Shown one piece after another: positions 45,801 to 54,012 of a stretch of 64,000 nt of DNA. The notes beneath the pieces were generated by a model. It did no database searches and had not been told where the DNA came from. It saw nothing but the letters and a program-made list of their open reading frames with translations. Each line of letters opens with the position of its first letter. Within the stretch, counting starts at the first letter, position 1. This DNA comes from Streptomyces ureilyticus (GTDB lineage Bacteria > Actinomycetota > Actinomycetes > Streptomycetales > Streptomycetaceae), in assembly GCF_011045025.1 (NCBI RefSeq), contig NZ_JAAKZX010000019.1, positions 17,618 to 81,617 on the forward strand, written 5' to 3'. The position numbers were made by a program, and so were the translations under genes.

Positions 45801-46503
45801 CGCACAAGCGGCCTTCTCGCCGGACGGGAAGACGCTCGCGACGGCGGCCGACGACCGCACCGTACGGCTGTGGGACCTGGCCACCCACCGGACGAAGGCC
45901 GTACTGCACGGGCGGACAGGAGGGTTGTCCACCATCGATTTCTCGCCCGACGGACGGACGCTGGCCACCACCTACAACGGCAGCAGCGACTACGGAATCC
46001 GTGGCACGGTGCGGCTGTGGGACGTGACCACTCACCGCCCCGTGGCCACCTTCTCCGGACGTGCTCCCACTATTTCCACGGCCGCGTTCTCACCGGACGG
46101 CAGGACACTCGCCACCGCCGGAGCGGACTTCGCCGTCCGCCTGTGGGATGTGGCCTCCCGGCGGCCGGCCGGCACCTTGACAGGCCACTCCAACACCATT
46201 TCCTCGGTGGCCTTCAGTCCCGACGGGCGTACCGTGGCCAGCGGGAGTTACGACCACACCGTCCGCCTGTGGGACATGTCGACGCGACGGACCACAGCCG
46301 TCCTCAGCGGCCACAAGGCCTGGATTCGGTCCGTGGGCTTCAGCCCCGACGGAAGCCGCCTCGCCACCATGAGCACCGACGGTTCGGCCCGGCTGTGGAA
46401 CACGGACGCGGACCGGACCGTCCGGGACATCTGCGACCTGGCCCGCGTCCATCACTGGAAACAGCTCCTCCACGCACTACCGCAGGATTCGCCCTGCGGC
46501 TGA
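42835..46503 (+). CDS. HTH-like/nSTAND1 ATPase with a membrane segment and 14 WD40 repeats
   Basis: A 1222-residue signal-transduction protein. Residues 1-95 look like a degenerate Xre-type helix-turn-helix (RRKPI-like start, YSIAALARAAAGETLP). An nSTAND1 ATPase follows: FFGRGQLADDL, Walker A GASGSGKSS and Walker B WLIVDQFEEL, with a winged-helix part to about residue 500. One hydrophobic segment (LSILLVLALTAGVVAW, near residue 530) could cross the membrane. The remaining 620 residues are 14 WD40 units with the pattern FSPDGRTLATGG..DRTVRLWD, enough for two seven-bladed propellers. The start is GTG 42835, nine bases after GGGAGG. In this family the propellers sense a ligand and the ATPase switches a downstream effector; no effector domain is fused here. 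Confidence 0.9.
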   Translation: MGRREKPIDPGAGPVQRFAFELRELRREAGSPTYQVMAKGAGYSIAALARAAAGETLPSLPLTLAYAQACGADVPTWEERWHRAAKEEAALPREDDGEPAPYRGLARYEPGDEAYFFGRGQLADDLLALARHHRVTAVVGASGSGKSSLLRAGLIPRLRHTDDPALRPAALRVITPGSHPLRTHSRRLTPKPAAETDADTWLIVDQFEELYTLCRDPAERTSFIDRLLSAEDPGNRLRVMVAIRADFYGHCLEHRGLTAILRDASLPVGAMTSDELREAVVKPAAARGLIVERELTARVLDEVDGEPGGLPLMSHALLETWRRRRGKTLTLAAYDVAGGVHGAIAHTAEAAYRQLDPGQAVLARRILLRLITPGEGAQDTRRPIDRAELDLGDPADTGAVLERLTRARLLTLDGDTLDLAHEALITAWPRLREWIDEDRERLRAHRRLTEAAHVWSDLDHDPGALYRGTRLAAAEEAFADADGELTALERDFLTASAATRDHERHAAARTTRRLRRLTATLSILLVLALTAGVVAWDQYRTSEQQRHKAVTAQQIALSRQYAAQAGEVRDQQPEAAALTALKGYQLAPTAEARGSLLSAHAAYRANQLTGHTGEVTAVAYSPDGRMIATGGEDRTVKLWNAATHQLLGTLIGHAAEVYALAFSPDGSTLATAGDDRTVRLWDLRTRRTTATFSGLKSRVVSLAFSPDGRTVAGTGGSEVRLWDVRSRHPAATLTGHSAFVVAVAFSPDGRVLASAGGDHTIRLWDVTERRTIAVLTGHTELVSSLAFSPDGRTLASGGDDREVRLWDVADRRTTATLTTDAIALAFTSDGRTLATGNVDGHVRLWDTDTHRGTGSIGASIIGASSLAFSPDGRTLAAPADGDTATVRLWDVATHRAKATLGGRRAAVGSVAFSPDGRTVATADEALRLWSATSPRLPRTLATSLGPAFGLEFSPDGRLIATVSRRDGTRLWDATTGRTVATLKGHTNVVAQAAFSPDGKTLATAADDRTVRLWDLATHRTKAVLHGRTGGLSTIDFSPDGRTLATTYNGSSDYGIRGTVRLWDVTTHRPVATFSGRAPTISTAAFSPDGRTLATAGADFAVRLWDVASRRPAGTLTGHSNTISSVAFSPDGRTVASGSYDHTVRLWDMSTRRTTAVLSGHKAWIRSVGFSPDGSRLATMSTDGSARLWNTDADRTVRDICDLARVHHWKQLLHALPQDSPCG

Positions 46504-46512
46504 GCTCGTTGG

Positions 46513-47940
46513 TCAGAGCGGATTCACGGGTACGAACGAGCTGTCCTGACGGAACACGTCGGAGCCGTCCGCCGGGTCCACCCGCAGCTGGAAGCCGTAG
46601 TGGCGCAGGTAGTAGCCCGGGTAGTTGTACGACTCGAAGCGGACGGCGCCGCTCGCCGTGCCCGTACGGGCGACGTACGTGGCGTCCCTGGCGAAGGTCG
46701 ACGAGCCGTTGTTCGCGTCGAAGCGGGCCCGGAAGTCCCAGTGGCGCAGATAGTTCCCGGCCGCGTTCCGGAAGGAGTAGCCGCCCGCGTCGGCGAGACC
46801 CGGCACGACCGTGAACGTGGCCGCCTGCCTCTCCGCGGCGCTGCTCGCGGAGCTCACCACGGGGAGGTTGAGCAGGGCGGACTGCTCCTGCCAGTAGCGG
46901 GTGGTGTAGTTGGCCGAACGGAACGAGCGGCTGACGTTCGTCGGCAGGTTCACCCCGCCGGAGACCGTCTCCTTGAGCACGGTGAAGTGGCGTGCCGTGC
47001 CGGAGATCGACGGCAGCCTCTTCGGGGCACTCCAGGTCGCGAAGGTGTCGTAACTGTCGCTGTAGTAGTAGCTGCCGTCGCCGTAGCCGTCGAAGAAGAT
47101 CCGCCACGCGCCGTTGTCGAGCTGGATCAGCGCGGCGCCCTCGCGGGTGCTGCCCCAGCCCGCCCAGTTGCCGGTCCTGCGGATGGTGTACGGGCCGTTG
47201 AGGGCGGTGGCGGTGGCGTACTCGATGTACTTCGTCGTCTCGTTCTTCGTGAACGCGTGGTAGATGGAGCCGAGCTTCACGATGAACGTGTCGATGTGGT
47301 TGGCGCCGATGCCGGACAGGGCCACGGGCGAACTCCACGCGGTGAGCGCGGAGTTGGTGGCCCTCAGCCGATACGGCGTGAAGATCCACTGGTCGTTGGT
47401 GGTCGAGCAGGACAGAATGATGTTCACGCTGCCGTCGCTGTCAATGAACCACTCGGGTGCCCAGGCGCGCGACAGGTTCGCGATGGGGACGGTGTAGTCG
47501 TACAGGAACGTCCAGTTGACCCGGTCCGAGCTGCGGGCGAAGCCGATGGTGGTGCTGGTGTCCTGCCAGGTGTGCGTGGTGTACGTGACGTAGTAGTAGC
47601 CGTCGGAGTGCCGGAAGATGCTGGCGTCACGGATCCGGCCCGCCGGCGGGGTGTACGCGGACGCCTTCACGAGCCGGAAGTCGGTGGCGTCGTCGGACTC
47701 GTACACATTGACCGTGGCATCGGTGCTGTTGAGGAACGGCATGATGGTGTAGCGGGTGGCGGAGCCGCGGGGTGGTGCGGCGGCCAGGGCTGAGCCGAGC
47801 GTTCCGGGCAGTGCGCCCAGCAGGACCGCCGAAGCGGGGAGGACGGCCATCGCCCGCAGCACGCCGCGGCGGGACGGCGTCAGGGAGTTCGGGGGTCTGG
47901 TGTCGTTCGGTACGGCGGCGGGTCTGTCCGGTGTGTTCAT
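46513..47940 (-). CDS. Secreted GH43-like arabinan-active enzyme with C-terminal AbfB domain
   Basis: A 475-residue secreted hydrolase. A twin-arginine signal (SRRGVLRAMAVLPASAVLLG) opens it. The catalytic part (about residues 60-330) is a five-bladed propeller like GH43: RIRDASIFRHSDGYYYVTY, WAPEWFIDSDG and the block near FDGYGDGSYYY. The C-terminal part (about 340-475) is an AbfB/CBM42-like arabinose-binding beta-trefoil, with repeated units RSANYTTRYW, NYLRHWDFRARFD and YYLRHYGFQLRVDP. AbfB domains bind arabinofuranose side chains, so the target is probably arabinan or arabinoxylan. It lies 101 bp downstream of the pectate lyase gene on the same strand. ATG 47940 is the likely start. Confidence 0.86.
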   Translation of the reverse strand: MNTPDRPAAVPNDTRPPNSLTPSRRGVLRAMAVLPASAVLLGALPGTLGSALAAAPPRGSATRYTIMPFLNSTDATVNVYESDDATDFRLVKASAYTPPAGRIRDASIFRHSDGYYYVTYTTHTWQDTSTTIGFARSSDRVNWTFLYDYTVPIANLSRAWAPEWFIDSDGSVNIILSCSTTNDQWIFTPYRLRATNSALTAWSSPVALSGIGANHIDTFIVKLGSIYHAFTKNETTKYIEYATATALNGPYTIRRTGNWAGWGSTREGAALIQLDNGAWRIFFDGYGDGSYYYSDSYDTFATWSAPKRLPSISGTARHFTVLKETVSGGVNLPTNVSRSFRSANYTTRYWQEQSALLNLPVVSSASSAAERQAATFTVVPGLADAGGYSFRNAAGNYLRHWDFRARFDANNGSSTFARDATYVARTGTASGAVRFESYNYPGYYLRHYGFQLRVDPADGSDVFRQDSSFVPVNPL

Positions 47941-47971
47941 GTGCGGCTCTCCTCGGTGCTTTCTTCTGCGG

Positions 47972-48029
47972 GTACGGCCCGTCCCATGGGCCCTACTTGG
48001 TGTTCGGGGCCCTGCGGAACGGGCCGTAC
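47972..48029 (-). terminator. Long inverted repeat between the pectate lyase and GH43/AbfB genes
   Basis: Perfect 11-bp arms GTACGGCCCGT (47972-47982) and ACGGGCCGTAC (48019-48029) enclose 36 bp that hold a second, GGGCCC-based pairing. It lies 13 bp past the pectate lyase stop on the minus strand, and suits a terminator or a processing site that separates expression of the two genes. Confidence 0.55.
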
Positions 48030-48041
48030 GCCACGGTCAGT

Positions 48042-49265
48042 TCACAGGCGCGCCCCGATGGCCGTGCCGTCACGCGGGACCAGGAAGCCCGCGGCGGACG
48101 GCAGCGAGCCGTCGGCGTCGCGGGGCCCCGTGATCGCGGCCGGGTTCGTGCTCTGGACGGACGACTCGCCCCAACTGCCGCCCAAATTCCAGGAGTTTCC
48201 GGTGGCGACGGTGCCCGAGCCGACGGCGGCGGCCCGCCCGTCCGCGACCGACAGGTTCTCCTTCAGTACGGCACGCGATCCCGCACCGTCGGCGTCGAAG
48301 CCCGTACCGGCGTTGCCGAAGGTGGAGTTGCGGCTCAGCGCGAGCGCTCCGGGGTTGCCGTTGTCGGTGATGCCGTGCTGGGCGTTCTTGAACGAGACGC
48401 TGTTGCGCAGGGTGTGGGCGACGGACGGGTCGGGATCGCCGCCGCCCATCTTGAAGCCGTTGCCGTCGCCCGCGAAGTCGGGGAAGTTCCAGCGGTTGAA
48501 GCCGTTGCCGTACGCGACCGTGTCCTCGATGACGATCGGCGAGGTGAACTCCCAGGCGTCGAAGCCGTCGTCGACGTTGTTCCACAGCCGCGCGCCCCGC
48601 ACCACGTTGCCGCTCCCGCTGCCCTCCTTGATGGCGAGCCCGTCCGCGCTCTCGCCGTTCTTGCGCGGATCGCGGTTGCCGTAACTGTCCAGGTTCAGGA
48701 TCTGGTTGTTGCTGGAGGCGCCCTGAAGCTGGAAGCCGGACTCGTAGTTGTCGTGGGTGCGCAGGCCGGAGAAGACGTTGTTGTTGCAGCCGTCGCAGTA
48801 GACGCCGTACGGGCCGCTCACGATCTCCAGGCGCGAGATCCGCCAGTGGGACGCTTCCTGGTGGATGGCGCCGCGCTCGGCACGCGGGATGCTGCCGCCA
48901 ACAGGTGTGTGACTGGCGGGCAGTCGCTCCCCGTCGACGACGACGCGTTCACCCTGGTACGCCTCCAGGGTGATCGGCTGGGACGCCGTGCCCGAGGTGG
49001 TGATGGTGATGTTGTCGGTCATCCCGTACGTACCGCCGCGGACGGCGATGACGTCACCGGGCCGCGCCTTGTCCACGGCCTTCTGAATGGTCCGCAGCGG
49101 ACGCGCGAGCGTTCCGGGAGCGGAGTCGTCGCCGTTCACGGCCACGGCAATGGTGGGCGTGGCGGCGGCTGACGTCTCCTCGGCTGTCGCTGTCGCCGTT
49201 GCTGTCGTCGTCGGCACCGCGACCCCCAACACGAGTAATCCGGCGAGCACACCGACTGTGCGCAT
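48042..49265 (-). CDS. Secreted right-handed beta-helix pectate lyase, PL9-like
   Basis: A 407-residue secreted protein with a Sec-type signal (RTVGVLAGLLVLGVAVP). The mature part is a right-handed parallel beta-helix: DGDVI-like entry strand PGDVIAVRGGTYG, then turns with Asn ladders (CDGCNNNVFSG, SSNNQILNLDSYGN). The PL9-type blocks DGFDAWEFTSP and GDGNGFKMGGGD are present; in PL9 enzymes the Lys of GNGFK is the catalytic base and the Asp residues bind Ca. It should cleave polygalacturonate or pectate outside the cell. The start is ATG 49265 with AGGAAGAGGA upstream; an upstream extension in the same frame has no support. It diverges from the GH127 gene across a 352-bp promoter region. Confidence 0.88.
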   Translation of the reverse strand: MRTVGVLAGLLVLGVAVPTTTATATATAEETSAAATPTIAVAVNGDDSAPGTLARPLRTIQKAVDKARPGDVIAVRGGTYGMTDNITITTSGTASQPITLEAYQGERVVVDGERLPASHTPVGGSIPRAERGAIHQEASHWRISRLEIVSGPYGVYCDGCNNNVFSGLRTHDNYESGFQLQGASSNNQILNLDSYGNRDPRKNGESADGLAIKEGSGSGNVVRGARLWNNVDDGFDAWEFTSPIVIEDTVAYGNGFNRWNFPDFAGDGNGFKMGGGDPDPSVAHTLRNSVSFKNAQHGITDNGNPGALALSRNSTFGNAGTGFDADGAGSRAVLKENLSVADGRAAAVGSGTVATGNSWNLGGSWGESSVQSTNPAAITGPRDADGSLPSAAGFLVPRDGTAIGARL

Positions 49266-49617
49266 GAGGCTTCCTCTTCCTGTCCGGACGGATGTCGCCT
49301 TTGAGTGGCCACCCGACCGCGGAACGTTGCCGCATGCGCTGTCGAGCACCCTTCACGCACCGGCCAACGGCCGACATTTCGAACGGAGTTCGGTAAGCCG
49401 GTCAGAACGTAAGGTGCAGGTGGGGCGGCGTCAAGACTTCGTGAACGCTCGCGACTTCTGCTTCCAGTGATGCGGAAGGTGCACTCGGTGCCAATCGTGA
49501 CGTAACCATTGACGTGCTCCTGTCCGCCTTTTACGTTCTGGTCGGTTATCCGAACCTTGATCGATATATCGGACAACTCCCCCCTGACCAGAAGCTTGAG
49601 CAAGAAGAGGCCCCCCC
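49266..49617. promoter_or_regulatory. Divergent promoter region between pectate lyase and GH127 genes, with an operator-like dyad
   Basis: On the GH127 side, TTGACG (49509-49514) and TACGTT (49532-49537) are 17 bp apart, a good promoter. Downstream of the expected start lies TTGATCGATATATCGGACAA (49557-49576), whose core CGATATATCG is a perfect 10-bp palindrome flanked by TTG and CAA; this is where a repressor would block the transcript. A shorter dyad (GGTT-ATCCG-AACC, 49543-49555) overlaps the start. Nothing clear is seen for the pectate lyase side. Confidence 0.5.
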
Positions 49618-52458
49618 ATGGCGTCAGCCCCCTCCAGACGATCCCTGTTCCGCGCCGCCGCCCTGGTCGCCGCGACCCCGGTGATATCCGCGATCCCCGT
49701 CGGCCGCGCCGCCGCCGGGAGTGGTGCCTCCGCGGCGGCGGTCGCCGTCGCGGCCGGGCTGCCGGTGCCGTCCGCCTGGGCGGTGCGGCCGTTCGAGCTG
49801 GAGGACGTGAAGCTCGGGCAGGGCATCTTCGCCGGCAAGCGCCAGTTGATGCTCGACCACGGCCGCGGCTACGACGTGAACCGGCTGCTCCAGGTCTACC
49901 GCGCCAACGCCGGCCTCTCCACGGGCGGCGCGGTCGCCCCCGGCGGCTGGGAGGGCCTGGACGGCGAGGCCAACGGCAACCTCCGCGGCCACTACACCGG
50001 CCACTTCCTGACCATGCTTTCGCAGGCTTACGCGTCCACCGGCGACCAGGCGTACGCCGACAAGATCCGCACCATGATCGGCGCACTGACCGAGGTGCGC
50101 ACGGCACTGCGCGGCGACCCGAAGATGCTTGCCGTCGCCGGGAAGTGGGGCGGCGCGCACGAGAACGTCCGGGGCTCGTACCAGTACGTCGACCTCCCGG
50201 CCGCCGTGCTCGGCGGTGCCGCGGCGATCACCCTGTCGGTCTGGGTGAAGCCCACGCACAACGCCAACTGGCAGCGGATCTTCGACTTCGGCAACAACAC
50301 CACCCGGTACATGTATCTGGCCGCACGCAACGGCAGCGGAGTACCGCGCTTCGCCATCACCACCAACGGCCCGGGCGGGGAGCAGGGCCTCAACGGCACC
50401 GCCGCACTGCCGCTGAACCAGTGGAGCCACCTGGCGGTGACCATCTCCGGGAACACCGGCACGCTCTACGTCAACGGCGCACGCGTCGCCCAGAACACCT
50501 CGATGACCCTCAACCCGGCGGCGCTCGGCACCCTGACGAACAACTGGCTGGGCCGCTCCCACTTCTTCACCGACCCCGTGTTCGCGGGCGCCTTCGACGA
50601 GTTCAACGTCTACTCACGGGCCCTGACCGCGGCCCAGATCACCTCGCTGCAGACCAACGAGGCCAAGACGTCCTCCGCGGGGCTCGGCAACCTCGCGTCG
50701 TACTACTTCTCGGCCACCACCGGCGGCACCTTCGCGGACGCCTCAGGGCGCAATCTCACCGCCACCCTGCGCCGCACCTGGGGCGGGCCGAGCCATCCCG
50801 GGTTCCTCGCCGCGTACCCGGAGACGCAGTTCATCCAGCTGGAGTCGATGACCAGCGGCGACTACACCAAGGTCTGGGCGCCCTACTACACGGCGCACAA
50901 GATCCTCAAGGGTCTCCTGGACGCGTACCTCGCCACCGACGACGACCGGGCGCTCGACCTCGCGTCCGGCATGTGCGACTGGATGTACTCCCGGCTGTCC
51001 AAGCTGCCCGACTCCACCCTCCAGCGGATGTGGGGCATCTTCTCCAGCGGCGAGTTCGGCGGCATCGTCGAGACGATCGTCGACCTGCACTCGATCACCG
51101 GCAAGGCCGAACACCTCGCGCTGGCCAAGCTGTTCGACCTCGACAAGCTCATCGACGCCTGCGCCGCGAACACGGACATCCTCAACGGCCTGCACGCCAA
51201 CCAGCACATCCCGATCTTCACCGGCTACGTGCGGCTGTACGACGCGACGGGCGAGGCCCGATACCTCACCGCCGCCAAGAACTTCTGGGGCATGGTCATC
51301 CCGCACCGCATGTTCGGCATCGGCGGGACGAGCACGGGCGAGTTCTGGAAGGCCCGAGGGCTCGTCGCGGGCACGATCAGCGACACCAGCGCCGAGACCT
51401 GCTGCGCGTACAACCTGCTCAAGCTGAGCCGGATGCTGTTCTTCCACGACCAGGACCCGAAGTACATGGACTACTACGAGCGGGGCCTGTACAACCAGGT
51501 CCTCGGCTCCAAGCAGGACAAGGCGGACGCGGAGAAGCCGCTGGTTACGTACTTCATCGGCCTCACCCCCGGGCACGTACGCGACTACACGCCCAAGCAG
51601 GGCACCACCTGCTGCGAGGGCACCGGCATGGAGAGCGCCACCAAGTACCAGGACTCGGTGTACTTCACGAAGGCCGACAACTCCGACCTGTACGTCAACC
51701 TGTACAGCCCCTCCACGCTGACCTGGTCCGCGAAGGGCGTCACCGTCACGCAGGCCACGGACTACCCGAGGGAGCAGGGCACCACGCTCACGGTCAGCGG
51801 CGGCAGCGCGACCTTCGACCTGAAGCTGCGCGTGCCGTCCTGGGCGACCGGCGGCTTCCGGGTGACCGTCAACGGCAGTGCGGTCAGCGGAACTCCCAGC
51901 CCCGGCAGCTACTTCACGATCTCCCGGGCGTGGCGCAGCGGCGACACCGTACGGGTCACCATCCCGTTCCGGCTCCGGGTCGAGAAGGCGCTCGACGACC
52001 CGACCCTGCAGACGCTGTTCTACGGCCCGGTCAACCTGGTGGGCCGCAACTCCAGCACCAGCCACCTCCAGGTCGGGCTCTACAAGAACGCCGCCCTCTC
52101 CGGCGACCTGCTGCCCTCACTGACACCGGTGTCCGGCAAGCCGCTTCACTACACACTGAACGGCACGGAGTTCGCCCCGTTCTACGAGGGCACCGAGGAC
52201 CGGACACACGCCTATGTCCGCCGGGCCGAGCCCAAGGTCGTGTTCGGGAACACGGACTCCGGGGTCGCCAATCCGGCGAAGTCCGACGGGACGACGCTGC
52301 TCGACGAGATCTGGGCGGGGGCGCCGTTCGCCAACAAGGCCGCCCTGGTGACGCGGGTGCGGTCGACGGTGGACGCGTGGGTGTCCGCGGGCCGGCTCAC
52401 CCAGGCCAACGGGCAGCAGGTGGTCGCCACGGCGCAGAACGCGACGTACGTGCCCTGA
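49618..52458 (+). CDS. Secreted GH127 beta-L-arabinofuranosidase with a nested LamG domain
   Basis: A 946-residue exported enzyme with a twin-arginine-like signal (SRRSLFRAAALVAATP). The GH127 (DUF1680) barrel opens at residue 57 (RPFELEDVKLGQGIF) and is interrupted at about residues 190-345 by a concanavalin-like LamG domain (ITLSVWVKPTHNANW, LPLNQWSHLAVTISGNTGTLYVNG, FDEFNVYSRALTAAQI). The barrel resumes at SGDYTKVWAPYYTAHKILKGL. Catalytic residues of the zinc-thiolate type are visible: Glu and Cys in AETCCAYNLLKL, and the paired Cys in GTTCCEGTGMES. It should release beta-L-arabinofuranose from plant arabino-oligosaccharides or extensin-type glycoproteins. ATG 49618 has an AAGAAGAGG purine run upstream. 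It ends before a perfect 12-bp hairpin. Confidence 0.9.
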   Translation: MASAPSRRSLFRAAALVAATPVISAIPVGRAAAGSGASAAAVAVAAGLPVPSAWAVRPFELEDVKLGQGIFAGKRQLMLDHGRGYDVNRLLQVYRANAGLSTGGAVAPGGWEGLDGEANGNLRGHYTGHFLTMLSQAYASTGDQAYADKIRTMIGALTEVRTALRGDPKMLAVAGKWGGAHENVRGSYQYVDLPAAVLGGAAAITLSVWVKPTHNANWQRIFDFGNNTTRYMYLAARNGSGVPRFAITTNGPGGEQGLNGTAALPLNQWSHLAVTISGNTGTLYVNGARVAQNTSMTLNPAALGTLTNNWLGRSHFFTDPVFAGAFDEFNVYSRALTAAQITSLQTNEAKTSSAGLGNLASYYFSATTGGTFADASGRNLTATLRRTWGGPSHPGFLAAYPETQFIQLESMTSGDYTKVWAPYYTAHKILKGLLDAYLATDDDRALDLASGMCDWMYSRLSKLPDSTLQRMWGIFSSGEFGGIVETIVDLHSITGKAEHLALAKLFDLDKLIDACAANTDILNGLHANQHIPIFTGYVRLYDATGEARYLTAAKNFWGMVIPHRMFGIGGTSTGEFWKARGLVAGTISDTSAETCCAYNLLKLSRMLFFHDQDPKYMDYYERGLYNQVLGSKQDKADAEKPLVTYFIGLTPGHVRDYTPKQGTTCCEGTGMESATKYQDSVYFTKADNSDLYVNLYSPSTLTWSAKGVTVTQATDYPREQGTTLTVSGGSATFDLKLRVPSWATGGFRVTVNGSAVSGTPSPGSYFTISRAWRSGDTVRVTIPFRLRVEKALDDPTLQTLFYGPVNLVGRNSSTSHLQVGLYKNAALSGDLLPSLTPVSGKPLHYTLNGTEFAPFYEGTEDRTHAYVRRAEPKVVFGNTDSGVANPAKSDGTTLLDEIWAGAPFANKAALVTRVRSTVDAWVSAGRLTQANGQQVVATAQNATYVP

Positions 52459-52483
52459 CCGCCACGTACGTACCCTGACGGCG
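52444..52483 (+). repeat. 20-bp tandem duplication across the GH127 stop codon
   Basis: ACGTACGTGCCCTGACCGCC (52444-52463) is followed at once by a near copy (52464-52483, ACGTACGTACCCTGACGGCG). The first copy contains the GH127 stop codon, so the duplicate is non-coding. It looks like a local duplication event. Confidence 0.6.
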
Positions 52484-52514
52484 GCCGGATTGCCTCGGGG
52501 CGGCCCAACTGCCA

Positions 52515-52547
52515 GGGAGGTCACCGGCATTGACACGGTGACCTCCC
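52515..52547. terminator. Perfect 12-bp hairpin terminator between GH127 and MscS genes
   Basis: GGGAGGTCACCG (52515-52526) pairs perfectly with CGGTGACCTCCC (52536-52547) around a 9-nt loop. It lies between the stops of two convergent genes and should stop transcription from both. Confidence 0.85.
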
Positions 52548-52554
52548 GCTCGGC

Positions 52555-53658
52555 TCATGCTTTCTGCGCGTCTACGGAGATGGTCGTGACGCCGTCCCAC
52601 TGCGGCGGAATGACCCCGACGTCCTTCGGGCCGCCGTTCTGCAGCGCGATCGTCCGCGCGGGGGAGGGGATCCTGATGCCCTCGACCCGGTAGCGCGTGT
52701 GCAGCCGCTTGATGAACTCGTGCTTGATCCGGTACTGGTCGCTGAACTCGCCGACCCCCAGGATGACCGTGAAACTGATCCGTGAATCCCCGAACGTGTG
52801 GAACCGGATGGCGGGTTCGTGCTCGGGCATGGCGCCCTCGACCTCCGTCATCACCTCCATCACGACCTCGGAGGTCACCCGCTCGACCTGCTCCAGGTCG
52901 CTGTCGTAGCCGACCCCGACCTGGACGGTGAGCGTCATCTCCTGTTCGGGACGGCTGTAGTTGGTCATGTTCGTGCTGGACAGCTGGGCGTTGGGGATGA
53001 TCACAAGGTTGTTGGAGAGATTACGTACGACGGTGTTGCGCCAGTTGATGTCGACGACGTAGCCCTCCTCACCGCTCGTCAGCCGGATGTAGTCACCCGG
53101 CTGGATCGTCTTCGAGGCGAGGATGTGGATGCCCGCGAAGAGGTTCGCGAGGGTGTCCTGGAGGGCGAGGGCGACCGCGAGGCCGCCGACGCCGAGGGCG
53201 GTGAGCAGCGGGGCGATGGAGATGCCCAGGGTCTGCAGGACGATCAGGATGCCGATCGCCAGCACGACGACACGGGTGATGTTGACGAAGATCGTGGCCG
53301 ATCCGGCGACGCCCTGCCGTGACTGGGTCACCGCCCGTACCAAGCCCGTGACGATGCGCGCCGCCGTGATGGTGGAGGCGAGGATGAGGAGAACCGTCAG
53401 GACTTGGTTGACGTTGTGATTGACCCGGCTCGTCAAGGGCAGGGCCGCCGCGGCGGCGGCCACACCGCCGGCCAGCGCCGCGAGCGGCACCAGCGCGCGC
53501 AGCGAGTCGACGATGACGTCGTCCCCGTTCCATCGCGTGCGGTCCGCGTGCTTGCGCAGCCAGCGCAGCAGCATCCGCAGCCCGACGCCCGCCGCAAGCC
53601 CGACGGCCACCCAGACGCCGGCGATGATCATGTCGTGTGCGGTGAGGTCGCGGTTCAC
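52555..53658 (-). CDS. MscS-family small-conductance mechanosensitive channel
   Basis: A 367-residue membrane channel that opens under membrane tension to relieve osmotic shock. Four or so hydrophobic segments cover residues 10-190; the pore helix region is GVGGLAVALALQDTLANLFAG, close to the conserved MscS third helix. The beta domain follows (PGDYIRL..GEEGYVVDINWRNTVVRN, then IPNAQLSSTNMTNYS) and then the alpha/beta cytoplasmic cage. The GTG at 53658 has GGGAGG seven bases upstream. The stop converges on the GH127 terminator. There is no link to the cell-wall genes; channels of this family are common as single genes. Confidence 0.92.
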   Translation of the reverse strand: MNRDLTAHDMIIAGVWVAVGLAAGVGLRMLLRWLRKHADRTRWNGDDVIVDSLRALVPLAALAGGVAAAAAALPLTSRVNHNVNQVLTVLLILASTITAARIVTGLVRAVTQSRQGVAGSATIFVNITRVVVLAIGILIVLQTLGISIAPLLTALGVGGLAVALALQDTLANLFAGIHILASKTIQPGDYIRLTSGEEGYVVDINWRNTVVRNLSNNLVIIPNAQLSSTNMTNYSRPEQEMTLTVQVGVGYDSDLEQVERVTSEVVMEVMTEVEGAMPEHEPAIRFHTFGDSRISFTVILGVGEFSDQYRIKHEFIKRLHTRYRVEGIRIPSPARTIALQNGGPKDVGVIPPQWDGVTTISVDAQKA

Positions 53659-54012
53659 CAGCTGCCTCCCGTCGTGCTGGGAAGGGGGCGTACGCCCGGT
53701 ATGTGATGTCTCGTCACTTCGTCACCTGCTGCTCGATTCCGGGATGTGCGCTCCCGCCGGTACGTCTGTGCGAAAACCGGCGGGCTCGCTCATCCTGCCG
53801 TATCGGCGCGCATGCCTCGCCCCTGGGCCGTTCTGATTCCGGCCATCGTCGTAGGCGCATGGGGTGTGTGGACGCCCGGCGTGTCTGGGGGAGGGCTTGC
53901 GTGGAGTGATCATCGACGACTCGCGGGTGGGGCTCGTCCCCCTTCTTCGCGGCGCCCAAGATGGCCAGGATCTGCCGTCGGCTCGAGGATCCGCCGTCGG
54001 CTCGCGTGGGGC
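53659..54012. other. Intergenic region with one strong inverted repeat
   Basis: About 350 bp between the MscS start and the flippase-like gene stop, both on the minus strand. No convincing gene is seen. CCCGCCGGT (53753-53761) and ACCGGCGGG (53776-53784) form a perfect 9-bp stem with a 14-nt loop; on this strand it lies between the two genes and may end the flippase-like transcript or regulate MscS. The MscS promoter is expected here. Confidence 0.5.
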
